A DNA stretch of 64,000 bases from Lytechinus variegatus. Lineage: Eukaryota; Echinodermata; Echinoidea; Temnopleuroida; Toxopneustidae. The notes under the pieces are model-generated. The model made no database searches. It worked only from the letters and a program-made list of their open reading frames with translations, and was not told where the DNA came from. How positions within the stretch are numbered: the stretch's first letter is position 1; each line of letters opens with the position of its first letter. Both the position numbers and the translations under genes were made by a program. The stretch is from assembly GCF_018143015.1 (NCBI RefSeq), contig NC_054755.1:6875124-6939123 (forward strand), given 5' to 3'. Below, one piece after another: positions 10,751 to 23,083 of this stretch.

Positions 10751-12802
10751 ATACACAACAAAAAAGTAAGTCCCCCTTGAACAAACATCAATAATTTCCG
10801 AACCAATGCGAGTTTTTAATATATTTTTACATGAGCGTGTAAGTAATTTTATAAGCTTTCCTCTGAGTAAATGTTATGGACGTATTTTACGTCATGCTTT
10901 AGTGAGCACCGTCAGAAGGCAAAAATGTCACTTTTCAAAAGTCACAAGCCAAATATCATTACTTTGATTCCATTTTATTGGAGCTAATTCCACATTCTCA
11001 TCATGAAAAATGGTCAGAAGGCTTGTAAAAGGTACTTTCTAAAAGATGATACAACTTTTTTGACTAAATTTTACGGTTGAATAAACACAAGTCCAAAATT
11101 ACTATAATTGAATTTTGTACACATTTCTATCAATAAAAATGATAGAATATGATGACAGTTATTTTGGGGGAGAGCATCTTCAACAATAACCATCGTTTCA
11201 CGGTTCAATGAATATTTATTGAAAACAAAAATACGATTTTATAAATATCATAGGCATGTATTGTTTCATTTTGGTAACTGAAAATTATCTTTTCTCAACT
11301 TTTTCGTTATGTTCATGACCAATTAACATGCTTCAATGATTCAAAGGCGTTTAATTACACATTCACGCTTGAATGAAAATGTGGAATGTGATCAGCTTGT
11401 TTTTACGTTATTAGAAAAATGCAATTTGTAACTATGTATATATTTCACAAACCTCCTTGCATAGTTCATTTGGTTTGATTCTTATGAAAATCCCGATGTT
11501 TAATGCATCAGTGAGCACACAATATTTGAAAATTATGCAAATGAGAAGAAAGTTCTAGGCCTTTGCCCCACTCTGTGCCGTATCGAATGATTCTTTTGGT
11601 GTGCGCAGCTTTTAGATAGTGTTACCTTGAAGCCATGTGCGAAGTTTCATGAAATATTTGTTGGCAGAAGTAACAAAAACCGTCCATGACACAAACCCTC
11701 ATTTCATATTTGTTAAAATTTTGACTTCCTCTCTCATAGACTTGTGTACATTAAAGGTGCATATATTTAAGAATAAGTAAGCCCTTATTCAATATGGTGG
11801 AACTTTTTTCACGGCTGTCTTTAGCAATGTCACTTGGCAGTAATGTTTATCAACCTATGGGCAATCTTTCTGTGCAAAAATGAAATCGATTTGTATATTC
11901 ATGGATGAGCGAGCACGCATCAAAGTGGGAAAATTTGTATTTTCAATGTCAAAGACTCATTTTAAAGGGTAATAAAGTGAATATTGGGGGCAAATTCGGT
12001 TTCAAATGTGACTTTAATTGCTGTTGTCTTATCATCCATCATTTCTATCACTACACACGTTCCGAACTTTAAATATTTTCATGGTTGAGCGAGCACATTC
12101 GAAAACTTAGGTATGAATACTCTTTATACTGCATAAATGCATACTTCCCTAACAATTTCTCATGATCAGTTTAATTTATGGACAAAATCAGTCCAGAATT
12201 TCGAAATGGGGGAGGGGCCTATAATCGGGGAAGACATCAACATTTCCAAATTTTAACATGATCTAACAAGTTTTAGAGGATACTACCATAAACCCCTATG
12301 ATGATACGTCACAATACAGGGGCCGCGGAACGGTTTTGAAAGTGGGAAGGGGGCTGACCATCCAGAAAATCACAATCGTATGATCATTTTTACATTTGTG
12401 TACATGCTTTTGGAAAAAAGTGAGGGGCTGAAGCCCCCAGCACCCCCCCCGCGGCCCCTGCAATACACTGTGCTCACTCAACCATGAACATACAATATCA
12501 AAATTGTGTGTGGAGTGGCTAAATGGATAGTAAAACAGCATAACACCATGAAATTCACCTAAAAACATTTTTTGCCCAACTTTGCATATGCACAATCTAA
12601 AAATCGATTCTTTTCAAAAATAGTCATTTTCAATTCAATATTTAAATTAATCACTCATGCATGACACAACCGAACAATCTCATTTTCACCAGGAGTTGCT
12701 AAATGAGTGTAGAAAACCACCTACGAAATATCATATCTCAAAATAATTCTGTTCAAAAGTTACAGCAATTTGATTTAGGGGGGACTTACATTTTTTGTGT
12801 AT
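10751..12802. mobile_element. 2.05-kb TIR element, non-coding
   Basis: Ends ATACACAACAAAAAAGTAAG and the inverse CTTACATTTTTTGTGTAT, each next to a C5-6 or G5-6 block (TCCCCC / GGGGGGA). The interior has no open frame resembling a transposase. It shows diverged internal modules with GAGCGAGCAC (near 11908 and 12090) and the inverse GTGCTCACTCAACCATG (12470). Probably a non-autonomous DNA transposon. No clear target duplication was found. Confidence 0.65.
12319..12459. mobile_element. hAT-like MITE nested in the 2-kb element
   Basis: 141-bp insert with ends GGGGCCGCGGAA and CCGCGGCCCCT. Flanks are ACAATACA (12311-12318) and GCAATACA (12460-12467), an 8-bp duplication with one mismatch. It resembles the insert at 5811 in its end sequences, in GGTTTTGAAAG and in GGGGCTGACCATCC. 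It entered after the host element was in place. Confidence 0.7.
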
Positions 12803-13440
12803 TTACTCAGGCCTAAACTGCATTGCTATCATTTACATTTATTGTTACATCTTGAACTAGTTGATGTATACAAGATACATGGGACCTTGGAATTCATGTT
12901 TCGCTAGTATCGTATGAAAGAGAGAGATTAGAACTTATCGACAAAATGATGCGAACTTAAGAGCATTGTTTTCATATTTATAAAGACACTGATAATAAAG
13001 AATATTTTTACAGTATATTTATCTTTAGTATCTTATTTTCTATTTATATACACCGTTTACACGCATTCTGTTTCTTTTGAAAATCTATTTGGAGTATATA
13101 AAATTTGAGCAAGATTATAAGATACATAACCTTTTGATACTTTATATGATTTTTGCAAGAGCGGAAGAGCCAATGTTTGTTGATTAGGATTGACAAGACA
13201 ACTCATTGTTTTGAATGGATTTCAAGCGAATAATGTATAATAAATCCAAACACAGATCTAAGTAGGCAATGCACTCCCAATTAGTAAATGCTGAGTGCTG
13301 ACTACGGAGTCTACCTCAACTATATAATAAAAAGCATGTTAATTTATATCTTTTGAAGAATATCTTACCCAAAATAAAATATTAATTTTCTTTCATGCAG
13401 AATATGCAATTTAGTTATTGCACAACCAGTTTTCATACGT
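12803..13440. other. No feature seen
   Basis: AT-rich sequence without an open frame of note, inverted ends or tandem units that I can see. Confidence 0.5.
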
Positions 13441-13447
13441 GGCGATA

Positions 13448-13675
13448 CAGGGGTGTCATCCCCCTAAGATTTTTCAACCCTGAAACAAAAAGTAGAAAAA
13501 AAATGGGAGTACCCACAGGAACGAAGAATGCCTACAATGCAAGAGAGGTTTCTGTGAGAATTAACTGAACTAGACATTACCCATTCGGCAATGGGAGTCA
13601 ATATTTCGGCACGATTATTACTTGACTTGAAATTAGGGCCCCCTAAGAAATCCTGGATCCGCGCCTGGCTCCTGC
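13448..13675. repeat. Fragment of GGATCCGCGCCTGG-ended repeat
   Basis: Begins CAGGGGTGTCATCCCCC and ends AATCCTGGATCCGCGCCTGG. The same right end recurs at 17009-17029, so this is a dispersed repeat end. Confidence 0.5.
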
Positions 13676-13857
13676 TCACATAATTCTAGCAGGGCCTACT
13701 CTGATGAGAAATTTAACGAAATTGAAAGCATCAAATGGTTAAAATACAAATCGCTCGAGTTTCCCGCTCGCATTGATTATTTTTATAAGTGATATTACAT
13801 TTATTCATGAACACATCATTATAAATCCATTATTCATTTGCCTCTTCTTCATGCATA

Positions 13858-15583
13858 GGCGGATCCAGGTGGGGGCCCGAGGCGCCCGCGCCCCCCTATT
13901 GGTAGAGCAAAAAAAAGGGGAAGGAAAAAAAAAGGAAGGAAAAGAAAAGAGAGAAAAAAAAGGAGGAAGACGAATGAATAAAATAAGATGAGAGGAAGGC
14001 TTGGAAAAAATATTTCATGTCACTATATAAAATTTTCGCTCGCGCTTCGCGCTCGCATTGCCTGTTAAATGATCCACATATCTTGTTCAACGTGGAGCTT
14101 AAATATCAAGTTTGGAAGTCAGTATACAAAACATATTTCTCCTTGGAAATCGAACTTTCATTAATTTTTGTGATTTACATATTGAATTTTAAAACGTGCT
14201 CTGTAAAAATGTCAGTTTTATGGTCTGAATATTAACATTTTCCAATTGCGCTGTGCGTTCGCGAATTTGATTTATCAGGTACCTATTATTTTCATGTATT
14301 CCATAAAGTTTTCAAAATATCCCTTTTCAGGTCTGATTATCAAAACGCATCAGCTAGCGCCGCTATGTTTGCATTTATGATTGGCGGGTTATGTATGTCT
14401 CAATATTGATTGTATAACAAACTACCTAAAATCCCCTTTTCATGACAGTTTATCAAAAATTTCGGCTTGCGATTTGCGCTCGCATTAATGGTTAAAAATA
14501 TATCAACTAATTAATGATGCATCCTATTCATAATAAAAAGGTGCTTGAATGTACAGTGTTCAGGCCATAATATCATCAGATTCCGCGCCCTCATTATGCA
14601 TGTATAATAAGATATCAATTTAATAATTAAATTGTCCCTTTTTTAATCTCGCGCTTAGCAAGATGAATAGGAAGATATATAGTCATCATATTCATATGAT
14701 AACATGTCCTATAAGGATGGCAAGGTCCTATGTCTCAAAATTAAAGTAATAATGAAACATATCCGCTCTTTATCAAGTGCGATTTATATCCACCTTACAA
14801 GTTTCCTATAAAGTGTTTGAAATATCAGATCGGAATATCAAATATTTTAAGCTCGCGCTTCGCGCTCGCTTTTATTTTCATGATAAAAGATTATGTAGAA
14901 TGCCTAGATTATAGGTCTAAATCTGAAACACGCGCGCGCATTTTCATTCACTTATCCAGTGTCAGATCACAATATAAAAAAATTCCGCTCGCCCTTTGTG
15001 CTCGAATTATTAATGTAGGAAGATCCCCTTTCTCATCCCTTTCATGATTTAAACATGAATAGAGTATCCCGTTCAAGGTCGAAATCACGATTTTTTTTTA
15101 CGCTCGCACTTTGCGCTCGCATTATTAATATAGGAAGATTCCATTTTATTCATCTTTTTCATGATTTAGGAAACAAATCTAGAATTTTTCCGCTCGCACT
15201 TCGCGCTCGCATCAATCGATTTGATTTGATTTATTGTTTTCTTCTGCATCCATAACATTCGTATAATACATTTTTCATAACATAATAAACATAATATTAG
15301 CATTTTTGGCATGAATCATAAATAAAGAGTACTAAAAAAATAATTCCAGACAAAATTATTAACTATATGATATTCACAATTTGCGGGAGAAGGATTGTCA
15401 TCATAAGCAGATTGCTTGAAAAAATGACAATCCCAAACTTATACTAATTGAATTAATACATTTATAAAGCAGAATGGGCATATATTTTCAAATACGAAAC
15501 ATGAATTCATGCAATATCATAGTGTGAAGATGAAGATGATAAAGCTGAAGGTGACGGTGATATGATGATGTTGTTGTTGTTGT

Positions 15584-15617
<34 letters not shown>

Positions 15618-16869
15618 GGCCATGGAGATGATGGTGGTCATGATGAAGATATTGGTGATGACTAAATCGAAGGAGGAATAAATTCACGATAAAAAGGATA
15701 CGACACAGAAATTTTACTTCAAATATTCTGATAATAACATAGATTTAACGTTAGCCTTAAATGAGTGAAGAGACGAAGATTGTTTTACAGACTCTGCTGG
15801 TAGAGAGTTCCACAAATCTGGACCATGGTGTCTGATGGATCTCTGCGCAATAGGCAGTTTGGGGTTGATTAAATGGAAATTTGAAGAGTAACGGGTAGGG
15901 TATGAATGAATAGATGTATTAAGAGTATAAAAATTGTGGAATGAAGGTGGGAGCATGTTATTTACGTACTTAAACATAAGTAGTAAACTTTGAAGTGTAT
16001 TATGTCAAATACTGTTAGAGTCTTTAGTTTATGGGATAATGGATTTGTGTGTGATAAATATTGGGAATCAGTACAGATTCGAATTGCTTTTTTCTGTAAT
16101 AAGTATATTGTATTAAAGTTTTCCATTCTTTATGTAGAAATGTCAAAAATTTTCAGCTCGCGCTTCGCGCTCGCATTATTTGATTGATGAAATATGTAAT
16201 GTCTTCATGGCTAAATGCAAGCAGTCCTTAAAAGGCACCTTTCGATCAGTTCAAAACGTATACAAACATTTTCTGCTCGCGCTTTGCGCTCGCATTCTAG
16301 AATTCTCGCAAATCTAGAATTTTTCCGCCCGGACTTCGCTCTCGCATCAATTGTTAAGTAATACTGTATAGCTATCCTGTTCATGATTACAAAAAAAATT
16401 AAAAATTTTTATGTAGAAATGTCAAAAATTTTCAGCTCGCGTTTCGCGCTCGCATTATTTGATTGTTGAAATATATCACGTTTTCGTGGCTAACTGTATG
16501 CAGTCTTTAACAGGACTGGTAGGCCTACCTTTCCGATCAGTTCAAAACGTTTATCACAAATTTCTACTCGCGCTTCGCGTTCGCAGTAATTATTGCAGGC
16601 ACATCTTTTTTTCAGAAAGTTCAAATTTTAGGAAAAAATTCATGCAATTTAAAAAAAAATTGCTCGCGCTTCGCACAGGCATTATGAAATAAGGATTATG
16701 ATATTATACATTTATGTTGATTTAAAGAATAAAGCTAAGATGTGACTTGTAAGACTACCCCCTTCAAAGAAACAAACCCCAAAAAAATCTTCGAGCGGCC
16801 GATCGGGGAAAATATGGCTGAAAAAAAAAATTTGGGCCCCTTTATTGGCGAAAGCTGGATCCGCCCCTG
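13858..16869 (+). mobile_element. ~3-kb repeat with GCTCGCGCTTCGCGCTCGC modules
   Basis: Left end has AGGCGGATCCAGGTGGGGG and right end has AAAGCTGGATCCGCCCCTG, giving TIR-like ends around GGATCC. A short polypurine tract (13908-13990) follows the left end. The interior is a series of diverged 120-300-bp modules, each with a GC-palindromic core such as GCTCGCGCTTCGCGCTCGC (14040, 14852, 15187, 16156, 16278, 16436, 16567). A LINE 3' end is inserted at about 15222-15990. No transposase seen, so it is probably non-autonomous. Confidence 0.65.
15222..15990 (-). mobile_element. LINE (non-LTR retrotransposon) 3' fragment
   Basis: On the minus strand an 87-codon frame (15977 to 15714) reads like the extreme C-terminus of a LINE reverse transcriptase protein. 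It contains HSYPTRYSSNFHL, SIRHHGPDLWNSLP and a closing LHSFKANVKSMLL, matching the usual family pattern (R-x-x-GP-x-x-WNSLP). It is followed by a presumed 3' UTR with a GAT/ATC microsatellite (about 15575-15615) and ends near ATAAATCAAATCAAAT. Only the end is present, so it is 5'-truncated, as is usual for LINE insertions. It lies within the repeat at 13858. Family (CR1/L2-like or other) not settled. Confidence 0.75.
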
Positions 16870-16929
16870 ATTCATGTGCCTATGAAATAAGATAATTTAA
16901 CATGCATTTAAGGCACTTATGATTGCCTG

Positions 16930-17030
16930 GGGAGGGAGGGGCCGCCATTTTTCCGAAAAGTACACAGGGGCGCCAAAATCAGGTCGAATTTGGGCCCCCC
17001 TCCCTACGAAATCCTGGATCCGCGCCTGGT
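16930..17030. repeat. GGATCCGCGCCTGG repeat end
   Basis: Contains CAGGGGCGCCAAAATCAGG, a C-rich block and AATCCTGGATCCGCGCCTGG, the same end as at 13655-13674. Confidence 0.5.
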
Positions 17031-17202
17031 TTACGGTACGCCATTTGGAGTGTTATAGAAACAGTGGATAGAAGAAGAAGAAATTGATAGGTGATAAAGT
17101 GGAGATTTTGAGAGTAGAATATTCTTTCTTGAGAGATTGATGAGTTGAGAAGAGCTTGAGTAGTAGAGCTGATGAGGAGATGCTGGCTTGAGTCGGCGAG
17201 TA

Positions 17203-17333
17203 GAGATGATGAGTAGAAGCAGTAGAGAGACTCGACGTTTCGGGCAGGATGACTGTCCGTTTTCACTCCTGAAGACGGACAGTCAACCTGCCCGAAACGT
17301 CGAGTCTCTCTACTGCTTCTACTCATCATCTCT
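17203..17333. repeat. Long near-perfect hairpin with hammerhead-like core
   Basis: Two ~58-base arms (17203-17260 and 17276-17333) are almost exact complements around a short TTTTCACTCCTGAAG spacer. On the plus strand CTGAAGA (17269-17275) is followed by a small stem GGACAG/CTGCCC and by GAAAC (17294-17298), the order of a hammerhead ribozyme core. Related sequence lies at 47330-47440. See findings for limits. Confidence 0.7.
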
Positions 17334-17399
17334 GCATCTTGTTCAGGATCACAAACATTGCCCAGAATGTTAAATTTTCAGGACAAAATGCATGAAAGT

Positions 17400-17550
17400 T
17401 AAACAAAAAATAGCCTTGCGCTTCGCACTCGCACTTTTTATATAGGGCTTATATGAGATTATAATCATAATAGAATAAAGCTAAGAAGTGACTGTCTAGT
17501 GTGAGGAATACCCCTTCAACTTTGAGGTGAAAGCTGGATCCGCCCCTGTG
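17400..17550 (+). repeat. Right-end fragment of the 13858-type repeat
   Basis: CTTGCGCTTCGCACTCGCA followed by AGAATAAAGCTAAGAAGTGA and ending GAAAGCTGGATCCGCCCCTG, the same order as 16660-16869. Confidence 0.6.
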
Positions 17551-17649
17551 ACACATACAAACTCAGAAAAAATTGTTGTCCCTCCCCATGAAAAAGCAAG
17601 GACCCCGCAGTGCCCCAAGGAAACTAATCCTTGCTACGCCACTGTGGCA

Positions 17650-18700
17650 AAATCAATTGATTTATTGCAAAACCTTTATAAAACTACATAGATGAAATTC
17701 ATATGCAATCAATCACTTACACAATTATTGTTATAAAATGTTGTCAGGGATTTGCCAACATATTTTGATATCGACCACAATGTAGGTGTGTATAGAAAAG
17801 GATTTGTATTCCAATCTTATCAAAACATGAAACGACCGGAACCGGAAACAGTTGGCAAAGGTTTGGGGTGTCAATTGTCTGTAGGAAGCTGGAAGTAATA
17901 AATTGCTGCTTTTAAAAACACACCAATGTCCCACAAACATATGAAAATGTAACTATGTCAATCATACGATCATTTTCATCATCAGTGAGTGACTGAATAT
18001 GTGTGTCAACCATAATAAAGAAAGAATGAAATTTCCTTTTTTTTCACCCTATGGAGATTTCAAACTATTGAGACATTTTTAAAAATTACTATATAAATTT
18101 CGCATCGGTTTCAGACATGGGAGTTATTCGGCACAAGTGAAGGCACTTTCTCCGGCATCCTATTGGCCTTTATTTTTAACATAAAGTTTTAAAAAATAAT
18201 AAAATTACTAGTTTTGAGGGAGTTAGGATTGGAACTGAACATTGGGATTCTTTGAGGTTTAACAGAGGCTCAATTACTTGATTGTCCATTTTGCCCGACT
18301 TTCCGTGGGCTAACGTCAAACTCCCAGAAAAATTATTTTTCTTCATAACTGTGTATTAGTATCGTACTGTGCAAAGTTAGACTTAATTTGAAATGAATCC
18401 AAATTTCTAAAGGTTTTATAATTATCAACCATTTCTGCGAAATTCTGATTTTGGGGGAACTTTTTATATTTTTTGGTCTCATTCTGACCTGATCGACGGG
18501 GACCATGCGACAGGAGGTGCGTTTTCGAGGGGCGTTGTTATCTCTTTCCAACCTTCGAGCCCATCAACGTTTGATAAAGTGGTCAGCAATATTTCCAACA
18601 CCTTCAGCAACTCGATATAATCTACTATAGATTTGTTAAAAAGGTACAGTTTAGGGCAGTCTCGCTATTAATCATAAGGGTTCACTACAAAATGGAAGTC
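17650..18700. other. No feature seen
   Basis: AT-rich sequence. Open frames of up to ~70 codons have no recognisable content. Confidence 0.45.
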
Positions 18701-18711
18701 ATTTGGATTTA

Positions 18712-18868
18712 TAATTCTCCATTTTTCGCACCATCAAGAATTCGAGGGGGTGCTGCCTACGGGAAATAATACACGCAGCACCCCCAAGGAAAATCTTGGG
18801 TGCTTGAGCACCCAAAGCCTTCAGTTCAGCATTCCCAGCACCCTCGCTTCCCAGGACCATGCTTCTGT
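18712..18868 (-). repeat. GCAGCACCCCC dispersed repeat
   Basis: GGTGCTGCCTACGG, GCAGCACCCCCAAGG, TTGGGTGCTTGAGCACCC and CTTCCCAGGACCATG blocks. The inverse complement matches 51525-51638 and its continuation after 52103. It therefore serves as an empty-site comparison for the transposon at 51639. Confidence 0.6.
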
Positions 18869-19541
18869 TTAAAAAAAAATAGAGATGTGTTTCCGACACT
18901 TCGAAGTAAATTGTGGCCAAAATGATTATTGAGGTCCGGTGTATTTTGAAATTAATTTCTGGTTTTTTTTTTATAGTTATACAAGAGAGCTGTTGATGGC
19001 TTAGCTCTGTGAGCGTCTTTGTACGGTGTGAGCGCTCTACATATCTACCCAATTATTACTATTCAAAAAGGTTTGTTGTCAATCATATTAGTCCTAAAAA
19101 ATAACATAATCTTGTATTATTAAGTTGTATCTAAAGCCATCGAAAATGATTCAAATCTCACTGGTCTGTCAAGTAAAATCATATTGATTCGTCACATTTA
19201 CATGCAAACTTCACTTCATAAATTGTTTTGTGAAACGAACTCCGATATCGATTTCACATATTATTTTGAAAGCCGTGAAGAGTTCAAAGGCACTTCCTGG
19301 TTCTTGACAAGCACTGTTGCCCCGGGCGATTCCCTGCAAAAGTGATTATTAAAACCTGTTGCATATTTGATGTATTGTGTTCCATTATATATGTAATATA
19401 ACAGTGTTTTGGTAGAGTCTAGCACGTCACCATTGTGTCAATAGCACGAATAGGGAGTCTTCGAAATCGCAATTGGGATGGATTCAAAAACATAGTTAAT
19501 GTTTTGGAAACGCCCGTCAATTGACAAAAAAGAAAAAAAAA

Positions 19542-19694
19542 CCAAGGGAGGTCTTTGTCGAAAATTGGTGAACCGGAACAACAGTTTCGTCCCAAGTTAA
19601 TGAGATGACGAAAAATTGTAAATATGTCGTTTGTCCAGACTCCAGGACGAAACTTCTGTTTAGATTCACCAACTTTCGACAAAGACTTCTTGGA
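19542..19694. mobile_element. Foldback repeat (GTCTTTGTCGAAA arms)
   Basis: Left arm GTCTTTGTCGAAAATTGGTG and later CAGTTTCGTCC; right arm GGACGAAAC and CACCAACTTTCGACAAAGAC. A diverged relative lies around 21480-21700 (GTCTTTGTCCCAAATTGGTG). Confidence 0.6.
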
Positions 19695-19699
19695 TGTTC

Positions 19700-21740
19700 A
19701 TTGTATTGAAGGGCATTTGGCAACGGTGTTTTTGAATTCTCCGTCTGTACGTCACTGTGCGAAAACCTCCTACTATAGTGTTATATATATAACAGTTGTA
19801 AGATCAATTACATTCATTTATTTAGTTATTTCCTCTTTAAGGATATTCAAAGCATATAGTGATCAAGGATATTCCAGAATGTCTCAGTAAAGCTTTGTTA
19901 GGCATGCCTATTTAATAGGCTTAGTAATTTTTGTTATTTCTGGAATGTACAAAGATAGACTGCTAAGCAATAGAGCCTGCCAGCAGTGGAAAATCACGAT
20001 GGGATTAGCTATGTTGTTTACATTGCTAATTTCACTGAGGTCATTCAAGAGTCTTCTAGAATTTAACTGCTCTGGAAAGGAGAATGTTCTTTTTAAAGGC
20101 AATACTAGAAGCTTCCAGAATAGTAAAAAATTATATATAAGCTTGCAGTTTCTTCATGAGATCAGAATTCAGAGTTTCACACCAGACTCTCATCGAGATC
20201 ATCAACCTATTTCAATGTACGCTTTTCAACCCATGGATTGCTGAAATTGACTGTTAATCATCATCACCATCGTCTTCACAGACATTTCAACTCGTTAAAG
20301 TAACTCTTATTACTCATCGTGTTTTAACATCAATTTTTATCGTCGCCAGCATTGTGGACATTCGTTTTAGGAACCTTTGCCAGCCAAGTTGGATATATAT
20401 AAATATATCATTTGGAATATACATGCTAAGCAGAACTGACACTTCCAGAGATGTTAGATTGTTATTTTTGTTTTGTTTAGTGTACGATTGATCTATTTCC
20501 TGTAATAAAAAGGAAATCAAATTCAAAACTAAATTTCATTGTTATTTGTTGCAGTATCATAACAAGAGCTCAACGACAAGTTGTACTGTATTCGAAAGAA
20601 CATGTGAAACCGAATTGCGTCATCTGGCTTCTGAAAATAGGAATCGGACACCATCATGATTAATGATTTGAAGAATAGTTTAATAGTGCAGAAAGTGCAT
20701 AATAGCTCATGTTCATCAGACATTGCAAGATATTTTTATTTGCTGTATTAGGTATGCCCCTTTTAAAAATTAAGAAATTCAAAGAAAGTCTTATTCCTCC
20801 CAAGACGGAGCGAATCTTTGGCCTGAACGTATTAAACGGGGGTTGATCACAGTTATCAAGGCACATGTATATTTTCTTAGACAATGAACAAAAAATGAGA
20901 TAAAAAATAAGTTTAAAACCAGGAAAACAATTGTATAAACAATAGAAAAAAATCCGGGCTAAAATTCAAATTAACAATCTCAGTGTGATACCAATAAAGC
21001 AAGAACTTGATTGATAACTCATACACAGAGGACCAGCATCAGGGTGTTTGGATGATGGGGGGGGGGGGAGGTTTGGCAAGACGTCCTGAAGGTTATGATT
21101 TTTTTCCTATGTTGAATAATACGGGTAAAATCTCCTTATAATATGCTCTTCTTTCTATTTTCTTTCCCTTTCTTTTATCCCTCCTCTTTTTCATATATTT
21201 TCAAGACTTGAAAAATGGGGGGGGGGGGGGTCAGTCATCCATGCCCAAACCCACCCGTGACACATCCTCTGCTCAGAACTTGCATATGGTTTCTGTTTGG
21301 TTAGGTCAGGGGAAATGTCAATAGATATGTCACCCCGGAAATTCCGCCAAGGCATTCAGATAAAGAAGTGCGACTCACTTTGAGCCGTGAATAGCGAGTT
21401 TTTGCACCACGATGCAGAGCGCTTTTAGGAACACAGAAAACCTATTGTAAAATGCCCTTCGTGACAATGAGTTCCGAATGAGTCTTTGTCCCAAATTGGT
21501 GAATCAAACTTCACTTTCGACCTGGACTCCGGATGAACGACTGATTTGCAATTTTTCGTCAGCTTCGAAATCTTAGGAAATCTGCTCTTCCGGTTAACCA
21601 GTTTACAAAAAAGACCTCTTAGTGGTTCATTGTGATTTTACTAATATTTCAATACGTAAACTGTGTTCTTGAACTCGTCCTGTATGGCGGTGCGAAAGCG
21701 CGCTATCAATAGGCCTTAAACTTTGGAAGTGAATAGTAGC
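19700..21740. other. Mostly unannotatable; weak repeat remains
   Basis: No convincing gene. A 99-codon frame at 19945-20244 with one hydrophobic stretch has no recognisable family. Two runs of 10 or more G lie near 21057 and 21220. 21480-21700 is a diverged relative of the foldback at 19542. Confidence 0.45.
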
Positions 21741-21743
21741 TTG

Positions 21744-21857
21744 TACCTCAGTCACACCAACGATGTCGATTCCAAACCGACCGTTGATACGTCATTGAAA
21801 ATAAGGCAATAGGTTGTTTGGTCGGACAGGAGTCAGTTCCGACGGTGAGACTGTAAC
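21744..21857. mobile_element. Foldback MITE (CAGTCACACCAACG family)
   Basis: Left arm CAGTCACACCAACGATGTCG, right arm TTCCGACGGTGAGACTG, with CCAAACCGACC inside. Relatives are seen near 30475-30525 and 38370-38412. Confidence 0.5.
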
Positions 21858-22136
21858 TCTTGTGATAAAACGAAACAAATCATAAAATAACATATGATAG
21901 CTGTTAGTACAATATATTTTTACACATTCATTTTAATGAATTAACAGTACAAACAAGCAACAAAACACAACAACAACAAAACCAGACAAAAAAAGGGGGG
22001 GGAATTACTGGGCATTTTCTTAATGACTTTTTCTTTCAACAATGCATGAAGCTTCCATATCTGTAGTGGTACTTTCTTTGCATGATGTTATTGAGGGAAT
22101 AGGTGTGGTAAACTCAACTAATGTTCACTTGAGTTC

Positions 22137-22294
22137 TGGGGAGCGTTTGATCAATATTTTCATCCGACAAGTTGTCAGATCTGACATCTTTCCTTGATTG
22201 TGATTGGCTGAGAGGTACTGTTACTATAGTACTGTCGGATGAACTGGTACTTGTCGAATAAAATGTCCGACAAGTCCTTTCATGAAACGCCCCC
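22137..22294. mobile_element. Foldback MITE (GGGAGCGTTTCATGA family), copy 2
   Basis: GGGGAGCGTTTGATCA at the left and CATGAAACGCCCCC at the right. Contains ACAAGTTGTCAGATCTGACA and TCCGACAAGTCC like the copies at 4376 and 37149. Confidence 0.7.
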
Positions 22295-23083
22295 ATAACT
22301 GACAGGAACTGTATTTCTTAGTTTTGATGGGTCGTGACAAATGTAACGTATCAAATATAATTGTATCGGTCTACATTTCAATGAAAATTGAAATTTTTGG
22401 ACAGTTTTCACCGAAGAATTAAAATAATCAGCACTTGGTTAAGGTAATGGCAACAGACACTTCATGAAATTATTGTTGCTTTAGGTAAAAGAGACAGGTA
22501 AGGTTAAACTGAACCAACGCCATGATAGCACCAAGGTTGCAGATGAATTCAATATACATCATTGATAAAATTTACAGAAGTGTGGGAAAGATTAAAAAGA
22601 AAATTGTCCTTCCCGATACGTTTAGTTTCATCATATATGTCTTGATGGCAATCAAGTCCTGGGCTCCATAACATAAGGTTTGTAATCAATTTGTAAATGA
22701 ACATGACCAATCAAGATCATTGTTTTATGCACACTCTGTCCAAAACACTGACAAGGATCCAATCAGAGAAATTCTTTCATATTTGCAATTCTTCCTAAAC
22801 CACAATATTACTGTACTCGAAAAATGTGGTTATCTACTATACGACTTCATCCTTGTAATGCCCAAGTACACGCAATATGCGATAATAAAACATATTAAAC
22901 AAGAATCACCAAACATTTCTTGATAGTTTATGTTTTGCAGAGCCGATTTCTCTAATATCAACCAGACTTTACAGAGTAACTGTCCCAAAATAATACGAAA
23001 TTGCCACACATGGAAAATTTAGAAATATCAAACTTTTGATAAGCCATGTTTCGGAGAGTCCATTCCTCTATATCACTAAGACT
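22295..23083. other. Downstream flank of the minus-strand GPCR
   Basis: AT-rich, no gene seen. It should contain the 3' UTR of the receptor at 23084-24235 but no end point can be set. Confidence 0.4.

Noticed and set aside
19945-20244. Possible small gene with a hydrophobic segment
   Set aside because: 99 codons, no recognisable family, no splice context or neighbour support. Frames of this length are expected by chance here.
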